Positions 35,138 through 43,346 are shown, numbered from the stretch's first letter. The stretch is 64,000 nucleotides of DNA from Nostoc sp. NIES-4103 (GCF_002368335.1 NZ_AP018288.1:7742389-7806388), one strand, 5' to 3'. Notes: generated by a model not told the origin, from the letters alone. Program-made: numbers and translations.

Positions 35138-36037
35138 ATGTTGCCGAACTTTGTAATCATTGGAGCTCAAAAATCTGCTTCTTCATTCATGCAAATATGT
35201 TTAGCTGATCACCCTGATATATATTTACCAGAAGGAGAAATACCTTTCTTTGAATCTCCTGACTATGAGGATAGCGATATAAAACAACTTGAGAAGATAT
35301 TTGAGGGAAGAAGTGAAAAATGCTTTGGAATCAAAAGACCTAACTATATAGGTAAGGCTGAAGTTCCTGAGAGAATTCAATACCATCTTCCCAATGCGAA
35401 GTTAATAGTAGTTCTAAGAAATCCGATTGATAGAGCAATTTCAGCTTACTTTCACAATATCAAATATGGATTCCTTCCACCGTTAAATTTAGAAAGAGGT
35501 ATGCGTGAAATACTTTTTGATTCTTCGTTCTCTTCTAAATACAAAAGAGCTACAGAAATTATTGAGTTCGGCTACTACTACAAATATTTAAGTAAATATA
35601 GTGAATATATGAAAAATGGTCGGCTTTTAATTTTTTTACATGAGGATATAGTGTCGAAACCTTTGGAGTCTATTCAGCTTGCGTATAATTTTCTGGATGT
35701 TTCTCAAGATTTTATTCCCAAGTCTTTGAATTCACGCCCCCAAGAAGTGATCTATAGTTTACCTAGACTCCAATTATTACAACATCGTAATAGATTTATA
35801 CACGAGTACAATGAAAATCGAACTAGATTGTCTCTTAAGAAAATGACAGTAATCGATAAGATATGTGCTGGAGTTATAACTAATTTAGATCAAAAGTTTT
35901 TGTCAAGATATTTACCAAATAGTAAACCAAAAGTAGGATTAGAACTCCGAAAAATACTTTATGATCTATATGCGAAGGATATTAAATCTCTTGAAGACTA
36001 TCTTCATAGAGACTTATCCGCTTGGAAACCAAGTTAA
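35138..36037 (+). CDS. PAPS-dependent sulfotransferase
   Basis: The start at 35138 has AAGGAAA four bases upstream and gives MLPNFVIIGAQKSASSFMQI, the 5'-phosphosulfate-binding loop of sulfotransferases. The 3'-phosphate motif follows as VVLRNPIDRAISAYFHN. The C-terminal part has LIFLHEDIVSKPLESI and FLDVSQDF, as in heparan N-deacetylase/sulfotransferase-like proteins. It moves sulfate from PAPS to a hydroxyl or amine, target unknown (polysaccharide, lipid or peptide). Codon use is more AT-rich than in neighbours, so it may be acquired. Together with cysC it forms a small sulfation module. Confidence 0.88.
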   Translation: MLPNFVIIGAQKSASSFMQICLADHPDIYLPEGEIPFFESPDYEDSDIKQLEKIFEGRSEKCFGIKRPNYIGKAEVPERIQYHLPNAKLIVVLRNPIDRAISAYFHNIKYGFLPPLNLERGMREILFDSSFSSKYKRATEIIEFGYYYKYLSKYSEYMKNGRLLIFLHEDIVSKPLESIQLAYNFLDVSQDFIPKSLNSRPQEVIYSLPRLQLLQHRNRFIHEYNENRTRLSLKKMTVIDKICAGVITNLDQKFLSRYLPNSKPKVGLELRKILYDLYAKDIKSLEDYLHRDLSAWKPS

Positions 36038-36334
36038 GCAGAGCATCCCAAATGTGTAAAAACATAATAAGGGTAATAAAATAGAGCGTTCGCTCGAAGA
36101 AAAGAGCATTCCCGTTCCCCGAAGGGGTTGCCGTTCGCGCAGCGTCTCCGTTAGGAGAAGGCTAGGGTAGCAATAGCAAAGTATAGATGTTGCAATTGCT
36201 ACATTTAGCCCTGCTTTATTGGCAATAACAATTTATCGTATTGGTAAATTTGCAAAATTGAAACCCATATTCCGCACCTTTAACCGTTTGTGACACTTCA
36301 ATCATTTGATAACTGTTTCAAAATAAAGAATATC
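36038..36334. other. Repeat-rich spacer between convergent genes
   Basis: Holds a common dispersed repeat (GAGCGTTCGCTCGAAG, CCCGAAGGGG, CGTCTCCGTTAGGAGAAGG) at about 36080-36165 and the CCCATATTCCGCACC sequence near 36265 that also occurs at 33754. No gene seen. Confidence 0.5.
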
Positions 36335-36724
36335 TCAGTTGATATCACCAAAATACTCTCGTACAGCAGAAATCTGGCAACCTTTGACATCGAAGGAAAT
36401 CGCGTTTCTTCCTTTGAAAGTTTGGTTATTAATCATTCCTTGGCTTTCAAATTCAAAGGTGACAGTTGTATTGTTACTGGTGATGCGATCTGGTGAACTC
36501 AACGTCAAGCGATCGCCTGCTTCTGTCCACGCCCGCAGTCTTGCAATAATCTGCTGTTTACCCTCATATGCAAAGGGCTGGTTTCGTTGTTTGCCAACTG
36601 GCAGTGAGAAGGTTACGTCATCACTGAGCATATCAATATAAGGCTGAAAATCGCCTGTTGCCCATCCTTTGGCAAGATGGTCAAATGCCTGTTGGGCAAT
36701 CTTAATAGTTGCAGTCTGCTCCAT
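36335..36724 (-). CDS. NTF2-like/SnoaL-like protein
   Basis: The 129-residue protein shows the cone-like NTF2 pattern: AQQAFDHLAKGWATGDFQPY, then IDMLSDDVTFSLPVG, YEGKQQIIARLRAW, TVTFEFESQG and ending VKGCQISAVREYFGDI. Members bind small hydrophobic ligands or act as isomerases or adaptors; the ligand here is unknown. It starts 12 bases after the cpcF stop on the same strand and so is probably the last gene of the cpcBAEF operon. A role in bilin or phycobiliprotein handling is only suggested by position. Confidence 0.8.
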   Translation of the reverse strand: MEQTATIKIAQQAFDHLAKGWATGDFQPYIDMLSDDVTFSLPVGKQRNQPFAYEGKQQIIARLRAWTEAGDRLTLSSPDRITSNNTTVTFEFESQGMINNQTFKGRNAISFDVKGCQISAVREYFGDIN

Positions 36725-36736
36725 TTTTTAGCAGTG

Positions 36737-37558
36737 TTAAGAATCATTATTATTTTGAGCGATCGCTCCTGCCAATTCTCGATATCGCCGTGGATCGCCT
36801 TCAGGAAACACCAACCGTTCTTGATTTCTGCGTTCGTATAGTTTCTCCATAATCAAGTGCCAATCCATTGCTGACAAAGGTGATGGCTGCTCATCAGCAG
36901 GTTGTAACTCTTGGGCTTTTGCTTGCAATTGTTGCTGCGCCCAAAACACACGACCACGAACTGCCCAATTATTATCGCTATTTGCCATCTGCTCAAATAC
37001 AGATTGGATTTGCGACAGCCAATCTAGATGTGTCGTAGAAATCGCCTGAGCCAGTGATTGCAAGCCTACCACAGCTGAATACCGGACAACCCACTCTTCA
37101 TCTTGTTGGGCTACAAATAACAAAGCTTCTAATGCTTCTTCTTGAGCAATTTCCAGTAGTTCCTCATTGGGAAACCAGTGCCATTTCATACTCCCTAAAC
37201 CTCTAGCAGCTGCACGCCGGACACTCAAGGCGAAGTCGGCTGTTGCTGCACCCAACAAGGTTATTAATCCTCTAGGATCACCAATACCAGCTAAGGCACG
37301 GATTGCCCAGGCTCTAGCAGAATAGTTATGTCGATCCAGTTGCTCTAACAAAGGTGCCACTGCTGGTTCTCCGATTTGCACCAGCCCATCCACAGCCGCA
37401 ACTGCTGCACCCGGATTGTTATAGCCCAGGACTGCAATTAACGTTGGTACGGCTTCTTCTAAATGAGCTGCTGCTAAATTTTCTACAGCTTCTAACATCT
37501 TTGTAGAAGAGTCTGCCTCTTCCACAGCACGGATCAGGGATTGGAGGGTGGCATTCAT
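36737..37558 (-). CDS. cpcF: Phycocyanobilin lyase subunit CpcF (HEAT-repeat protein)
   Basis: HEAT/PBS-lyase repeats run through most of its 273 residues: AVPTLIAVLGYNNPGAAVAA, PAVAPLLEQLDRHNYSARAW, IRALAGIGDPRGLITLL, VRRAAARGLGSMKWHWFP. CpcF works with CpcE to attach phycocyanobilin to Cys84 of CpcA. At 273 residues it is longer than the roughly 200-residue CpcF proteins I know, with an extra charged tail (EKLYERRNQERLVFPEGDPR). It follows cpcE after 196 bases of repeats. A PecF or RpcF-like isomerase-lyase is possible, so the exact bilin is not certain. Confidence 0.82.
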   Translation of the reverse strand: MNATLQSLIRAVEEADSSTKMLEAVENLAAAHLEEAVPTLIAVLGYNNPGAAVAAVDGLVQIGEPAVAPLLEQLDRHNYSARAWAIRALAGIGDPRGLITLLGAATADFALSVRRAAARGLGSMKWHWFPNEELLEIAQEEALEALLFVAQQDEEWVVRYSAVVGLQSLAQAISTTHLDWLSQIQSVFEQMANSDNNWAVRGRVFWAQQQLQAKAQELQPADEQPSPLSAMDWHLIMEKLYERRNQERLVFPEGDPRRYRELAGAIAQNNNDS

Positions 37559-37639
37559 GAGGAGTGAAGATGAAGAATGAATAAAAATTATTTCAGGAAT
37601 TGATGATATATATAGCTATCCTATAGCAGATTGTAATGA

Positions 37640-37752
37640 AGTATCAGGGAGGGGAGATGGGGGAGATGAGGGAGATGAGGGTGATGAGGATGATAAGGGA
37701 GATGAGGGAAAATAATTAATGCTCAATGCCCCATGCCCCATGCCCCATGCCC
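37640..37752. repeat. GAGGGAGAT and CCCCATG tandem repeats between cpcE and cpcF
   Basis: Units of GGGAGATGA and CCCCATG fill the spacer. They may interfere with cotranscription but show no terminator hairpin. Confidence 0.7.
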
Positions 37753-37754
37753 TA

Positions 37755-38588
37755 TTAAAGCAATTCATCCATCAATGTCATAACTTTAATTGCCTCTGGG
37801 GATAAATTCGGCAGCGTGGTTTTTTGCAATTGCTTTTCTAGTAAACCTTTGAGGGCAATGAGTTTTAGACTATTTTCTGCTAAAGTTTGAGCGATCGCTT
37901 CTGCGGCAGGAAAATATCCGATTGCCCCTAAGTCAGCTAGGACTGTGCGACGTAGTTGCAAGTTATCGTTAGAAAGTTCCTTGATTAAGCGATCGCCATA
38001 TTGACTCGCTTCTTGTGGATCAAGAGTCAATTGATACATAGCCCGCGCTGCGGCAAACTTAATCCGCGGAATGAAGTGATCTAGAAAGGGGCGAATATAT
38101 GGAATAGCATCTGTTGCTCCTAGCGTTCCCAATGCCTCTAAAATTGCGTCAAAGGGTTGGGCTAGCTGAGGAGGTTCTGTAGCCGGCAGTGTTCCAGGAA
38201 CGTTATCTTTAAGTAACTCAATCAATATAGGAATGCAAGACACATCCCCTAACATCTCCAAAGACTGTGCTGCTGCTTCCCGTACATAGAAATCTGAACA
38301 TTCCAATGCCCGCATTAGTGGAGGTACTGCTCGAACATCACCCAGTTTTCCTAATGCCCGCGCTGCATTTCGCCTTAAGGGATAACCACCAACATTTGTG
38401 CGATCGTCTTCATCCTCTAATGCTGCGACCAACAAATCAATCGCTTCTTTGGCATCAACCCGAAACCGCCCTAACCACCAGGCTGCATATACCCGCAATC
38501 CCAAATCCTCACCTTGGAGATTAGCGATCGCCTGCTCCACTGTTAATTGATTATCGTCTTCTATACCATATTCAGTAACCATAGTCAA
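37755..38588 (-). CDS. cpcE: Phycocyanobilin lyase subunit CpcE (HEAT-repeat protein)
   Basis: The 277-residue protein consists of HEAT/PBS-lyase repeats: LRVYAAWWLGRFRVDAKEAI, LVAALEDEDDRTNVGGYPLR, RNAARALGKLGDVRAVPPL, VREAAAQSLEMLGDVSCIPI. Length and order match CpcE, which with CpcF attaches phycocyanobilin to Cys84 of the phycocyanin alpha chain. It follows cpcA after a hairpin that can limit read-through, as is typical where lyase is needed in small amounts. The 7-base tandem AATTCGT repeat lies just before the start. Confidence 0.85.
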   Translation of the reverse strand: MTMVTEYGIEDDNQLTVEQAIANLQGEDLGLRVYAAWWLGRFRVDAKEAIDLLVAALEDEDDRTNVGGYPLRRNAARALGKLGDVRAVPPLMRALECSDFYVREAAAQSLEMLGDVSCIPILIELLKDNVPGTLPATEPPQLAQPFDAILEALGTLGATDAIPYIRPFLDHFIPRIKFAAARAMYQLTLDPQEASQYGDRLIKELSNDNLQLRRTVLADLGAIGYFPAAEAIAQTLAENSLKLIALKGLLEKQLQKTTLPNLSPEAIKVMTLMDELL

Positions 38589-38589
38589 G

Positions 38590-38622
38590 TAATTCGTAAT
38601 TCGTAATTCGTAATTCGTAATT
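38590..38622. repeat. AATTCGT tandem repeat upstream of cpcE
   Basis: Four units of AATTCGT in a row plus a partial one. It lies in the cpcA-cpcE spacer directly upstream of the cpcE start, where a ribosome binding site would be expected. None is obvious there. Confidence 0.75.
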
Positions 38623-38681
38623 AAGTTTTACAACAGGGATTTACTAGTTAAAGCAGTTATCAAATTCTTTAAAAAAAACAA

Positions 38682-38739
38682 TGCCCGGAGAGGTAAACAA
38701 TCACTAACATCTGTCAGTCATTGCATACCCCTCCGGGCA
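38682..38739 (-). terminator. Intrinsic terminator/attenuator between cpcA and cpcE
   Basis: On the minus strand, TGCCCGGAGGGGTA pairs with TACCTCTCCGGGCA (one G-U pair), 11 bases past the cpcA stop, and is followed by a run of eight T. This is a full intrinsic terminator inside the operon and would leave only partial read-through to cpcE and cpcF. Confidence 0.85.
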
Positions 38740-38749
38740 AAATTATCAA

Positions 38750-39241
38750 CTAGCTTAGAACGTTGATAACGTAGTCGATGTAGGAGTTAGCTTCAACAGC
38801 TGGGTCGCCGCTTAGACCGTGGTTAGCTTTGATGTATTTCAAAGCTTCAATGTACCAGCTGGGAGACAATTCAAAGGTTTTGTTGATTTCAGCTAGACCA
38901 GAGATGAGGTAATCATCCAATGGGCCAGTACCACCAACAACTAAGCTGTAGGTGATGTGACGCAGGTAGTAACCGATGTCACGAACGCACTTATCTTTAC
39001 CAACTTGGCTGGAAGCGTAGTTAGGGCCGGGAGTGGTGGTGGTGTAGGGGAATTTTTGGTATACAGCGTTAGCAGCAGCTTGAGCCAAGCTTTGAGCGTT
39101 CGCACTCAATGCTTTAGCAGCTTGTAAGCTAGCAGCAGCTTGGCGGTAACGACCGAATGCAACTTGATATTCGGTAGAGCTGAGGTAGCGTCCTTGAGAA
39201 TCAGCAGCGGCTAATGCTTCGGTTAGAGGTGTTTTGGTCAT
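38750..39241 (-). CDS. cpcA: Phycocyanin alpha subunit
   Basis: The 163-residue protein begins MTKTPLTEALAAADSQGRYL and has the bilin-attachment Cys85 (canonical Cys84) in GKDKCVRDIGYYLRHITYS, then SPSWYIEALKYIKANHGLSG. It assembles with CpcB into phycocyanin trimers and hexamers of the phycobilisome rods. The start gives the normal length; GGGAG lies about 10 bases upstream, while an in-frame ATG 18 bases upstream would add MGDKRE. Chain and order match the constitutive (cpc1-like) phycocyanin of chromatically adapting species, as far as I recall. Confidence 0.92.
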   Translation of the reverse strand: MTKTPLTEALAAADSQGRYLSSTEYQVAFGRYRQAAASLQAAKALSANAQSLAQAAANAVYQKFPYTTTTPGPNYASSQVGKDKCVRDIGYYLRHITYSLVVGGTGPLDDYLISGLAEINKTFELSPSWYIEALKYIKANHGLSGDPAVEANSYIDYVINVLS

Positions 39242-39347
39242 TTCTCTTTTATCTCCCAATTATTTTGTCAAAAATGTAGCAATGGCTTTGTCACGAATAG
39301 CTATGAAAACACAACTCTGGTGAGTCGCCTAGACCACAGTCAGCAAT

Positions 39348-39869
39348 TTACGCAACAGCAGCAGCAGCCTTATCGAAGTAGCCACTCAATTCAGAAATCA
39401 AGCTGCTGCAATCGCCGTAGGTGATACCGTTGGTGTTGTTAGCGATCGCGATCGCTTTTGCTTTTAGCTTCTGAACGCCCACTGCTACAGAAGCACCTGG
39501 GGTACCCAGAGCCAAGTAGGTTTCTCTTAGACCGTTTAAGCAGCGGTCATCTAGAATGCTGGAGTCTCCAGCGAAGATTGCGTATGTAACATAACGCAAG
39601 ATAATGTCTAAGTCGCGTACACAAGCAGCAGCTCTGCGGCTGGTGTAAGCGTTACCACCGGGAGCAATCAACTGGGGCTGTTCAGCAAACAACTCACGAA
39701 CTGCATCAGCAACGATTGCAGATGAGTTGCTGGTGATACGGTTAACGATGTCCAAGCGCTTGTTGCCATCAGCAACTAAAGCACTCAAAGCATCCAATTG
39801 AGAAGCACTTAGGTATTCACCGCGTGTATCAGCTTGAGCAACTACTTTTGCAAATGCGTCGAGAACCAT
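39348..39869 (-). CDS. cpcB: Phycocyanin beta subunit
   Basis: The 173-residue protein has both bilin cysteines: Cys83 (canonical 82) in RRAAACVRDLDIILRYVTYA and Cys154 (canonical 153) in GITYGDCSSLI, and the methylated-Asn site Asn73 in APGGNAYTS. LDDRCLNGLRETYLALGTPG is standard. It forms phycocyanin with CpcA. The start has AGGAGA six bases upstream. It is the first gene of the operon; rod linker genes usual in some cpc operons are absent here. Both Cys and length exclude phycoerythrin. Confidence 0.93.
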   Translation of the reverse strand: MVLDAFAKVVAQADTRGEYLSASQLDALSALVADGNKRLDIVNRITSNSSAIVADAVRELFAEQPQLIAPGGNAYTSRRAAACVRDLDIILRYVTYAIFAGDSSILDDRCLNGLRETYLALGTPGASVAVGVQKLKAKAIAIANNTNGITYGDCSSLISELSGYFDKAAAAVA

Positions 39870-40218
39870 ATCAATCTCCTATGTGTTTTTTGACCAGGGT
39901 TTTAGACCACAACCGAGTTTGGTTAAGCTTGGCGTCAAGACCGCTTAAGCAGTCTGGGGAAGGCAAAGCCTGTTGATGAGTCACCAGTGAAATGTCTTCC
40001 TTTCTCCCGATTAGGAATTTTGGAAAATTTTACATTTCTTAGGATGGATTGACTCGCCCGAACAGATAGGTGACTGGATTATCCGCACCTACTCTCTAAG
40101 CCTGCATTTCAACCTCTTTATTTGTTTATACTATGTCGTTGGATCATTTTTTGTTACGAATTATCATGAGTTTTTTTACATTTCTTGTAACAAAAGTACA
40201 CAATTGGACTCATAAAGG
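39870..40218. promoter_or_regulatory. cpcB upstream region with a palindrome
   Basis: AGGAGA at 39875-39880 is the ribosome binding site. GACCGCTTAAGCAGTC at 39939-39954 is a palindrome with one mismatched pair, about 70 bases before the start; it may be an operator or a leader hairpin. No known light-response box was identified, and promoter boxes were not assigned. Confidence 0.5.
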
Positions 40219-40346
40219 GTAATGGGTGATGGGGAATGGGGACTGGGGGCTGGAGACTGGGGACTGGTGACTGGGGACTGGTGACTGGGGAAAGATTTTC
40301 TAAATACCCAATCCCCAATCCCCGATACCCAATCCCCAATACCCCA
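40219..40346. repeat. Short tandem repeats between pebB and cpcB
   Basis: GGGGACTGGTGACT units followed by CCCAATCCCCAA units. They directly follow the pebB stop and continue into the cpcB upstream region. Confidence 0.8.
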
Positions 40347-40355
40347 ATTCCCAAT

Positions 40356-41102
40356 TCAACTAACTGCTGCTAGTTTTCTTTCAAGGTCAAATAAAAAGCC
40401 GTGGATATACTCTTCTGTCCATTCAGGGCCATAAAAACGGGTGAACATTCCTCGTGCTGGGTCTTTCTCTGCCCGATAGCGCAGATAACGCAAGTGAGCC
40501 TGTTCAATGTTGGCTAAGGCAGGAGAGTCGGTCACTGGTTGGGCTTGCTCAACAAAGTTCAAGTAGGCTTGCAAGTAGTCTTTAAAAGCCGCAAATACAT
40601 GTGTCTCCACCGCTTCATTTTCCTGTGGGCGAGTCCACAAAAACGCTGGCGAGAAAAAAGCACGTGCTTCTTCGGGAAAGTCTCCTCCCCAAGGCAGGTG
40701 TGGTTGATATGCTTCAAAAATGGGCAATATCGGCTGTGTATACTTGGCTTGGTACGCCGGATCATCTCGAAACAGTGGTTGCATATCCAGGGCTATTAGA
40801 TGTCCTCCTGGTAGCGTTACCAAGTCAGCACCAAAAAAGGGCAGGTCGTAGTTCAGCTGGGGAAAGATCACAAAGTTGAGAACTTGCAGTGAATTCCCAC
40901 CTTGTACATGAGCGGCTCTAATTTGACGTAGTTTAGGAGCTGTAAATGCAGTGCTAGTGGTCAACACTTCTTCTTGATGTTTACCCTTACCCACAAGCGC
41001 TGATTTAGACTCAAATCCTGGTGGAATGGGGTAGGGTTGTAAGTCAAGACGATCGCCTAAAGTAGCGATCGCGTAATCTAAAAATGGCTGATATAAAGTC
41101 AT
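40356..41102 (-). CDS. pebB: Phycoerythrobilin:ferredoxin oxidoreductase
   Basis: The 248-residue protein is a ferredoxin-dependent bilin reductase of the PebB kind: LQVLNFVIFPQLNYDLPFFG, ADLVTLPGGHLIALDMQPLF, and the end KDPARGMFTRFYGPEWTEEY. It reduces 15,16-dihydrobiliverdin to phycoerythrobilin. It starts nine bases after the pebA stop on the same strand, the usual pebAB arrangement in which the intermediate passes from PebA to PebB. The FGADLVTLPGGHLIAL segment separates it from PebA. Confidence 0.9.
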   Translation of the reverse strand: MTLYQPFLDYAIATLGDRLDLQPYPIPPGFESKSALVGKGKHQEEVLTTSTAFTAPKLRQIRAAHVQGGNSLQVLNFVIFPQLNYDLPFFGADLVTLPGGHLIALDMQPLFRDDPAYQAKYTQPILPIFEAYQPHLPWGGDFPEEARAFFSPAFLWTRPQENEAVETHVFAAFKDYLQAYLNFVEQAQPVTDSPALANIEQAHLRYLRYRAEKDPARGMFTRFYGPEWTEEYIHGFLFDLERKLAAVS

Positions 41103-41111
41103 GGGTATAAA

Positions 41112-41846
41112 TTACTTTTTGGCTGCTCCAGCCGCTAAAGGCACAGCATCTTCAAACAAAAATTCATACAAGAACCGTTCTGACCATTCATGCCCAAAAT
41201 AGCTACTGAATAGACCTGATGCTGGGTCACGTTCTGCACTGTATTGGTCATAGTCTTTTTGTGCTTTGACAATCCGTTGAATGTCAACAGCATCGGTGAG
41301 GGGTTGGGCTGAGTTTAACATCTGCCAGTACAGATTCAGATAATCTTGAAACGCCTCAAATACTCGCGTTTTGACTGTTTCTGCATCTGTTTTGGCAAAC
41401 AGCAAATATTTTGAGAAGTACTGATTGGCATCGTAGAACTTCATTTCTAAATTTTGTGCCAGTTCAGGATACTTATCGTGCAAAGCTTTCAGAGGATAAA
41501 TATATTTTTCCAAATACGCTTCATCCTGAAACAAAGGCTGAAAGTCCATAACAATCAGATTTTTCACCTGACCGAAAGACAGAAAGTCTATACCAAGTAA
41601 CGGTAAATCGTACTGGTAACTGGGATAAATGACGCTATTAAGGATTTGGGCGCTGACTCCAGCATCAATGTTGGTATAGCGGATTTTTCGCAACTCTGGA
41701 CATTGATAGCACCAACTGCGAATAGTAGCAGGGTTTTTACCGCGATCGCTTACCTTATACTCCAAGCCCGTTGGAATCGGGCGACTTTGTAAATTAAACC
41801 GTTGAAATAGAGATTGTTCTAGATGCTGAATAAAGGTTGTATACAT
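41112..41846 (-). CDS. pebA: 15,16-dihydrobiliverdin:ferredoxin oxidoreductase
   Basis: The 244-residue protein carries the PebA signature AQILNSVIYPSYQYDLPLLG, IDFLSFGQVKNLIVMDFQPL and FYDANQYFSKYLLFAKTDAE. It reduces biliverdin to 15,16-dihydrobiliverdin, the first step to phycoerythrobilin. The gene pair means this organism makes phycoerythrobilin and so most likely phycoerythrin, whose genes are not in the window. It lies downstream of a CpeS/CpcS-type lyase gene on the same strand. Confidence 0.9.
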   Translation of the reverse strand: MYTTFIQHLEQSLFQRFNLQSRPIPTGLEYKVSDRGKNPATIRSWCYQCPELRKIRYTNIDAGVSAQILNSVIYPSYQYDLPLLGIDFLSFGQVKNLIVMDFQPLFQDEAYLEKYIYPLKALHDKYPELAQNLEMKFYDANQYFSKYLLFAKTDAETVKTRVFEAFQDYLNLYWQMLNSAQPLTDAVDIQRIVKAQKDYDQYSAERDPASGLFSSYFGHEWSERFLYEFLFEDAVPLAAGAAKK

Positions 41847-41944
41847 TGACTGTTATGGACTCATATACCTTTATCTCCTGAGAATACGAAACATCGTGAA
41901 TCCACGGCCCATTTCTCATAAATAACGCAACAATCCTTAATTTT

Positions 41945-42166
41945 TTGGGGACTGGGGATTGAGGACTGGGGATTGGGGACTGGGAATTGGTAATTGGGAA
42001 TTGGTAATTGGGAACTGGGGTATTGGGAATTGGGTATCGGGGATTAGGGATTGGGTATCGGGGATTAGGGATTGGGTATTAAATAGAAAAACGCTATTTG
42101 ATGAAGTCAATTCTTTCCCAGTCCCCAGTCCCCATTCCCCATTACCCATTACCCATTCCCCATTCC
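41945..42166. repeat. Short tandem repeats between pebA and the lyase gene
   Basis: GGGGACTGGGGATT, GGGAATTGGTAATT and GGTATCGGGGATTAGG units on one side, CCCATTACCC units on the other. Frames open on both strands here are not genes. Confidence 0.85.
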
Positions 42167-42748
42167 CTATTCCCTAGAGAAATGACGTTGAACCATTTCT
42201 GTTAGGGTTTCATTGGATACACAACGACGTTCCGAGCAATAGGTCATTAAGTAAACGCCGTTCATCATCCGAACTGTGCTGACGCGTACCCGGAAATCAT
42301 CTGTCATAAACCAGCACCGTTCCTGTCCTTGATTGTTGTCATACTCTGTATCAATGGTCAGAATGCCATCTTTGCCAAACCAATAACGGCTAACTACCGG
42401 AATCTTTTCTACATAGCCTTGGTTACGCAAAAGTTTACCAGATTGCCCAGTTTCATCATCTGGCACATCAATTAAAACTGCTGCATACTCTGGATTTGGC
42501 TCTTGCACATCGGTGTTTGCTTGCCACATAAAGCTAGCACCCCCCATTGCTCTAGCTGGGTCAATTCCTTGCTGTTCACAGACTATTTTGACCCGTGGAT
42601 CATCCTTACTAATGACACCCACGTAGAGGTTCGACTCTCCTGACTCATCCGCGGCAGTGTCAAAATGATGGACTGTGCGTTGAATAAACCAGACACCTTC
42701 GCTTTTGCGAAAGAAGTCGCTCATTGTCATAGGATGGATGATTGGCAT
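42167..42748 (-). CDS. CpcS/CpeS-type bilin lyase
   Basis: The 193-residue protein shows the lipocalin-like CpcS/CpeS pattern: DFFRKSEGVWFIQRTVHHFD, then GASFMWQANTDV, QGYVEKIPVVSRYWFGKDGI, RCWFMTDDFRVRVSTVRMMN and YLMTYCSERRC. These lyases attach phycocyanobilin or phycoerythrobilin to Cys82/84 of beta chains. The adjacent pebAB suggests a phycoerythrobilin substrate (CpeS), but CpcS cannot be excluded. GAGGT about nine bases before the ATG supports the start. It is in line with pebA, pebB and cpcBA. Confidence 0.88.
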   Translation of the reverse strand: MPIIHPMTMSDFFRKSEGVWFIQRTVHHFDTAADESGESNLYVGVISKDDPRVKIVCEQQGIDPARAMGGASFMWQANTDVQEPNPEYAAVLIDVPDDETGQSGKLLRNQGYVEKIPVVSRYWFGKDGILTIDTEYDNNQGQERCWFMTDDFRVRVSTVRMMNGVYLMTYCSERRCVSNETLTEMVQRHFSRE

Positions 42749-42860
42749 TACTTTTCTACCTCAAATAAATTGGGAGTTAGGAGTTAGGAGTGAGGAGTTA
42801 GGAGTTACAAATACTTCCCCTGCTCTCCTGCTCCCCTTCTCCCCTTCTCCCCTGCCTTCT

Positions 42861-43346
42861 TCATTGAGCTAATTCTCGCTCGATCGCAGCTACTAATTGC
42901 GAGTCGTTGGGTGAAACGGCACTCTTAAATCTGGCAACAACTTCTCCTTTTTTATTCACCAGAAACTTTTCAAAGTTCCAGGCGACATTGCCAGTTGGTT
43001 CAACAGCTTTAGTCAAGCGAGCGTAAAGTGGATGCTGCTGTGAGCCTTGAGCGTGTACTTTATCAAACAACTGAAAGCTTGTCCCGTAGCGGGTGGTGCA
43101 GAATTGGACAATTTCTTCGTTAGTTCCTGGTTCCTGTGCGCCGTAATCATTGCAGGGAAATGCCAAGATTTCCAACCCTTGAGCGCGATATTTCTGGTAT
43201 AGTTCCTCTAATCCTTTGTATTGACCAGTGTAGCCACAATAGGATGCTACATTGACAATCAACAGCACTTTGCCTCGATATTCGTTTAAGAGCAAGTCTT
43301 TGCCATCAATGGTTTTCACAGAAATGTCAGCGATCGTGGTACTCAT
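42861..43346 (-). CDS. Glutathione peroxidase (Cys type)
   Basis: The 161-residue protein has the catalytic Cys37 in LIVNVASYCGYTGQYKGLEE, Gln in FPCNDYGAQEPGT and the Trp/Asn of GNVAWNFEKFLVNK. It reduces peroxides, in cyanobacteria probably with NADPH or thioredoxin and not glutathione. The length is normal. It is divergent from the pentapeptide-repeat gene and lies upstream of the bilin lyase gene on the same strand, separated by tandem repeats. Confidence 0.93.
   Translation of the reverse strand: MSTTIADISVKTIDGKDLLLNEYRGKVLLIVNVASYCGYTGQYKGLEELYQKYRAQGLEILAFPCNDYGAQEPGTNEEIVQFCTTRYGTSFQLFDKVHAQGSQQHPLYARLTKAVEPTGNVAWNFEKFLVNKKGEVVARFKSAVSPNDSQLVAAIERELAQ

Noticed and set aside
42625..42645. 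tRNA-like T-arm sequence GAGGTTCGACTCTCC
   Set aside because: It lies inside the bilin lyase coding sequence, and no acceptor or anticodon stems can be formed around it.
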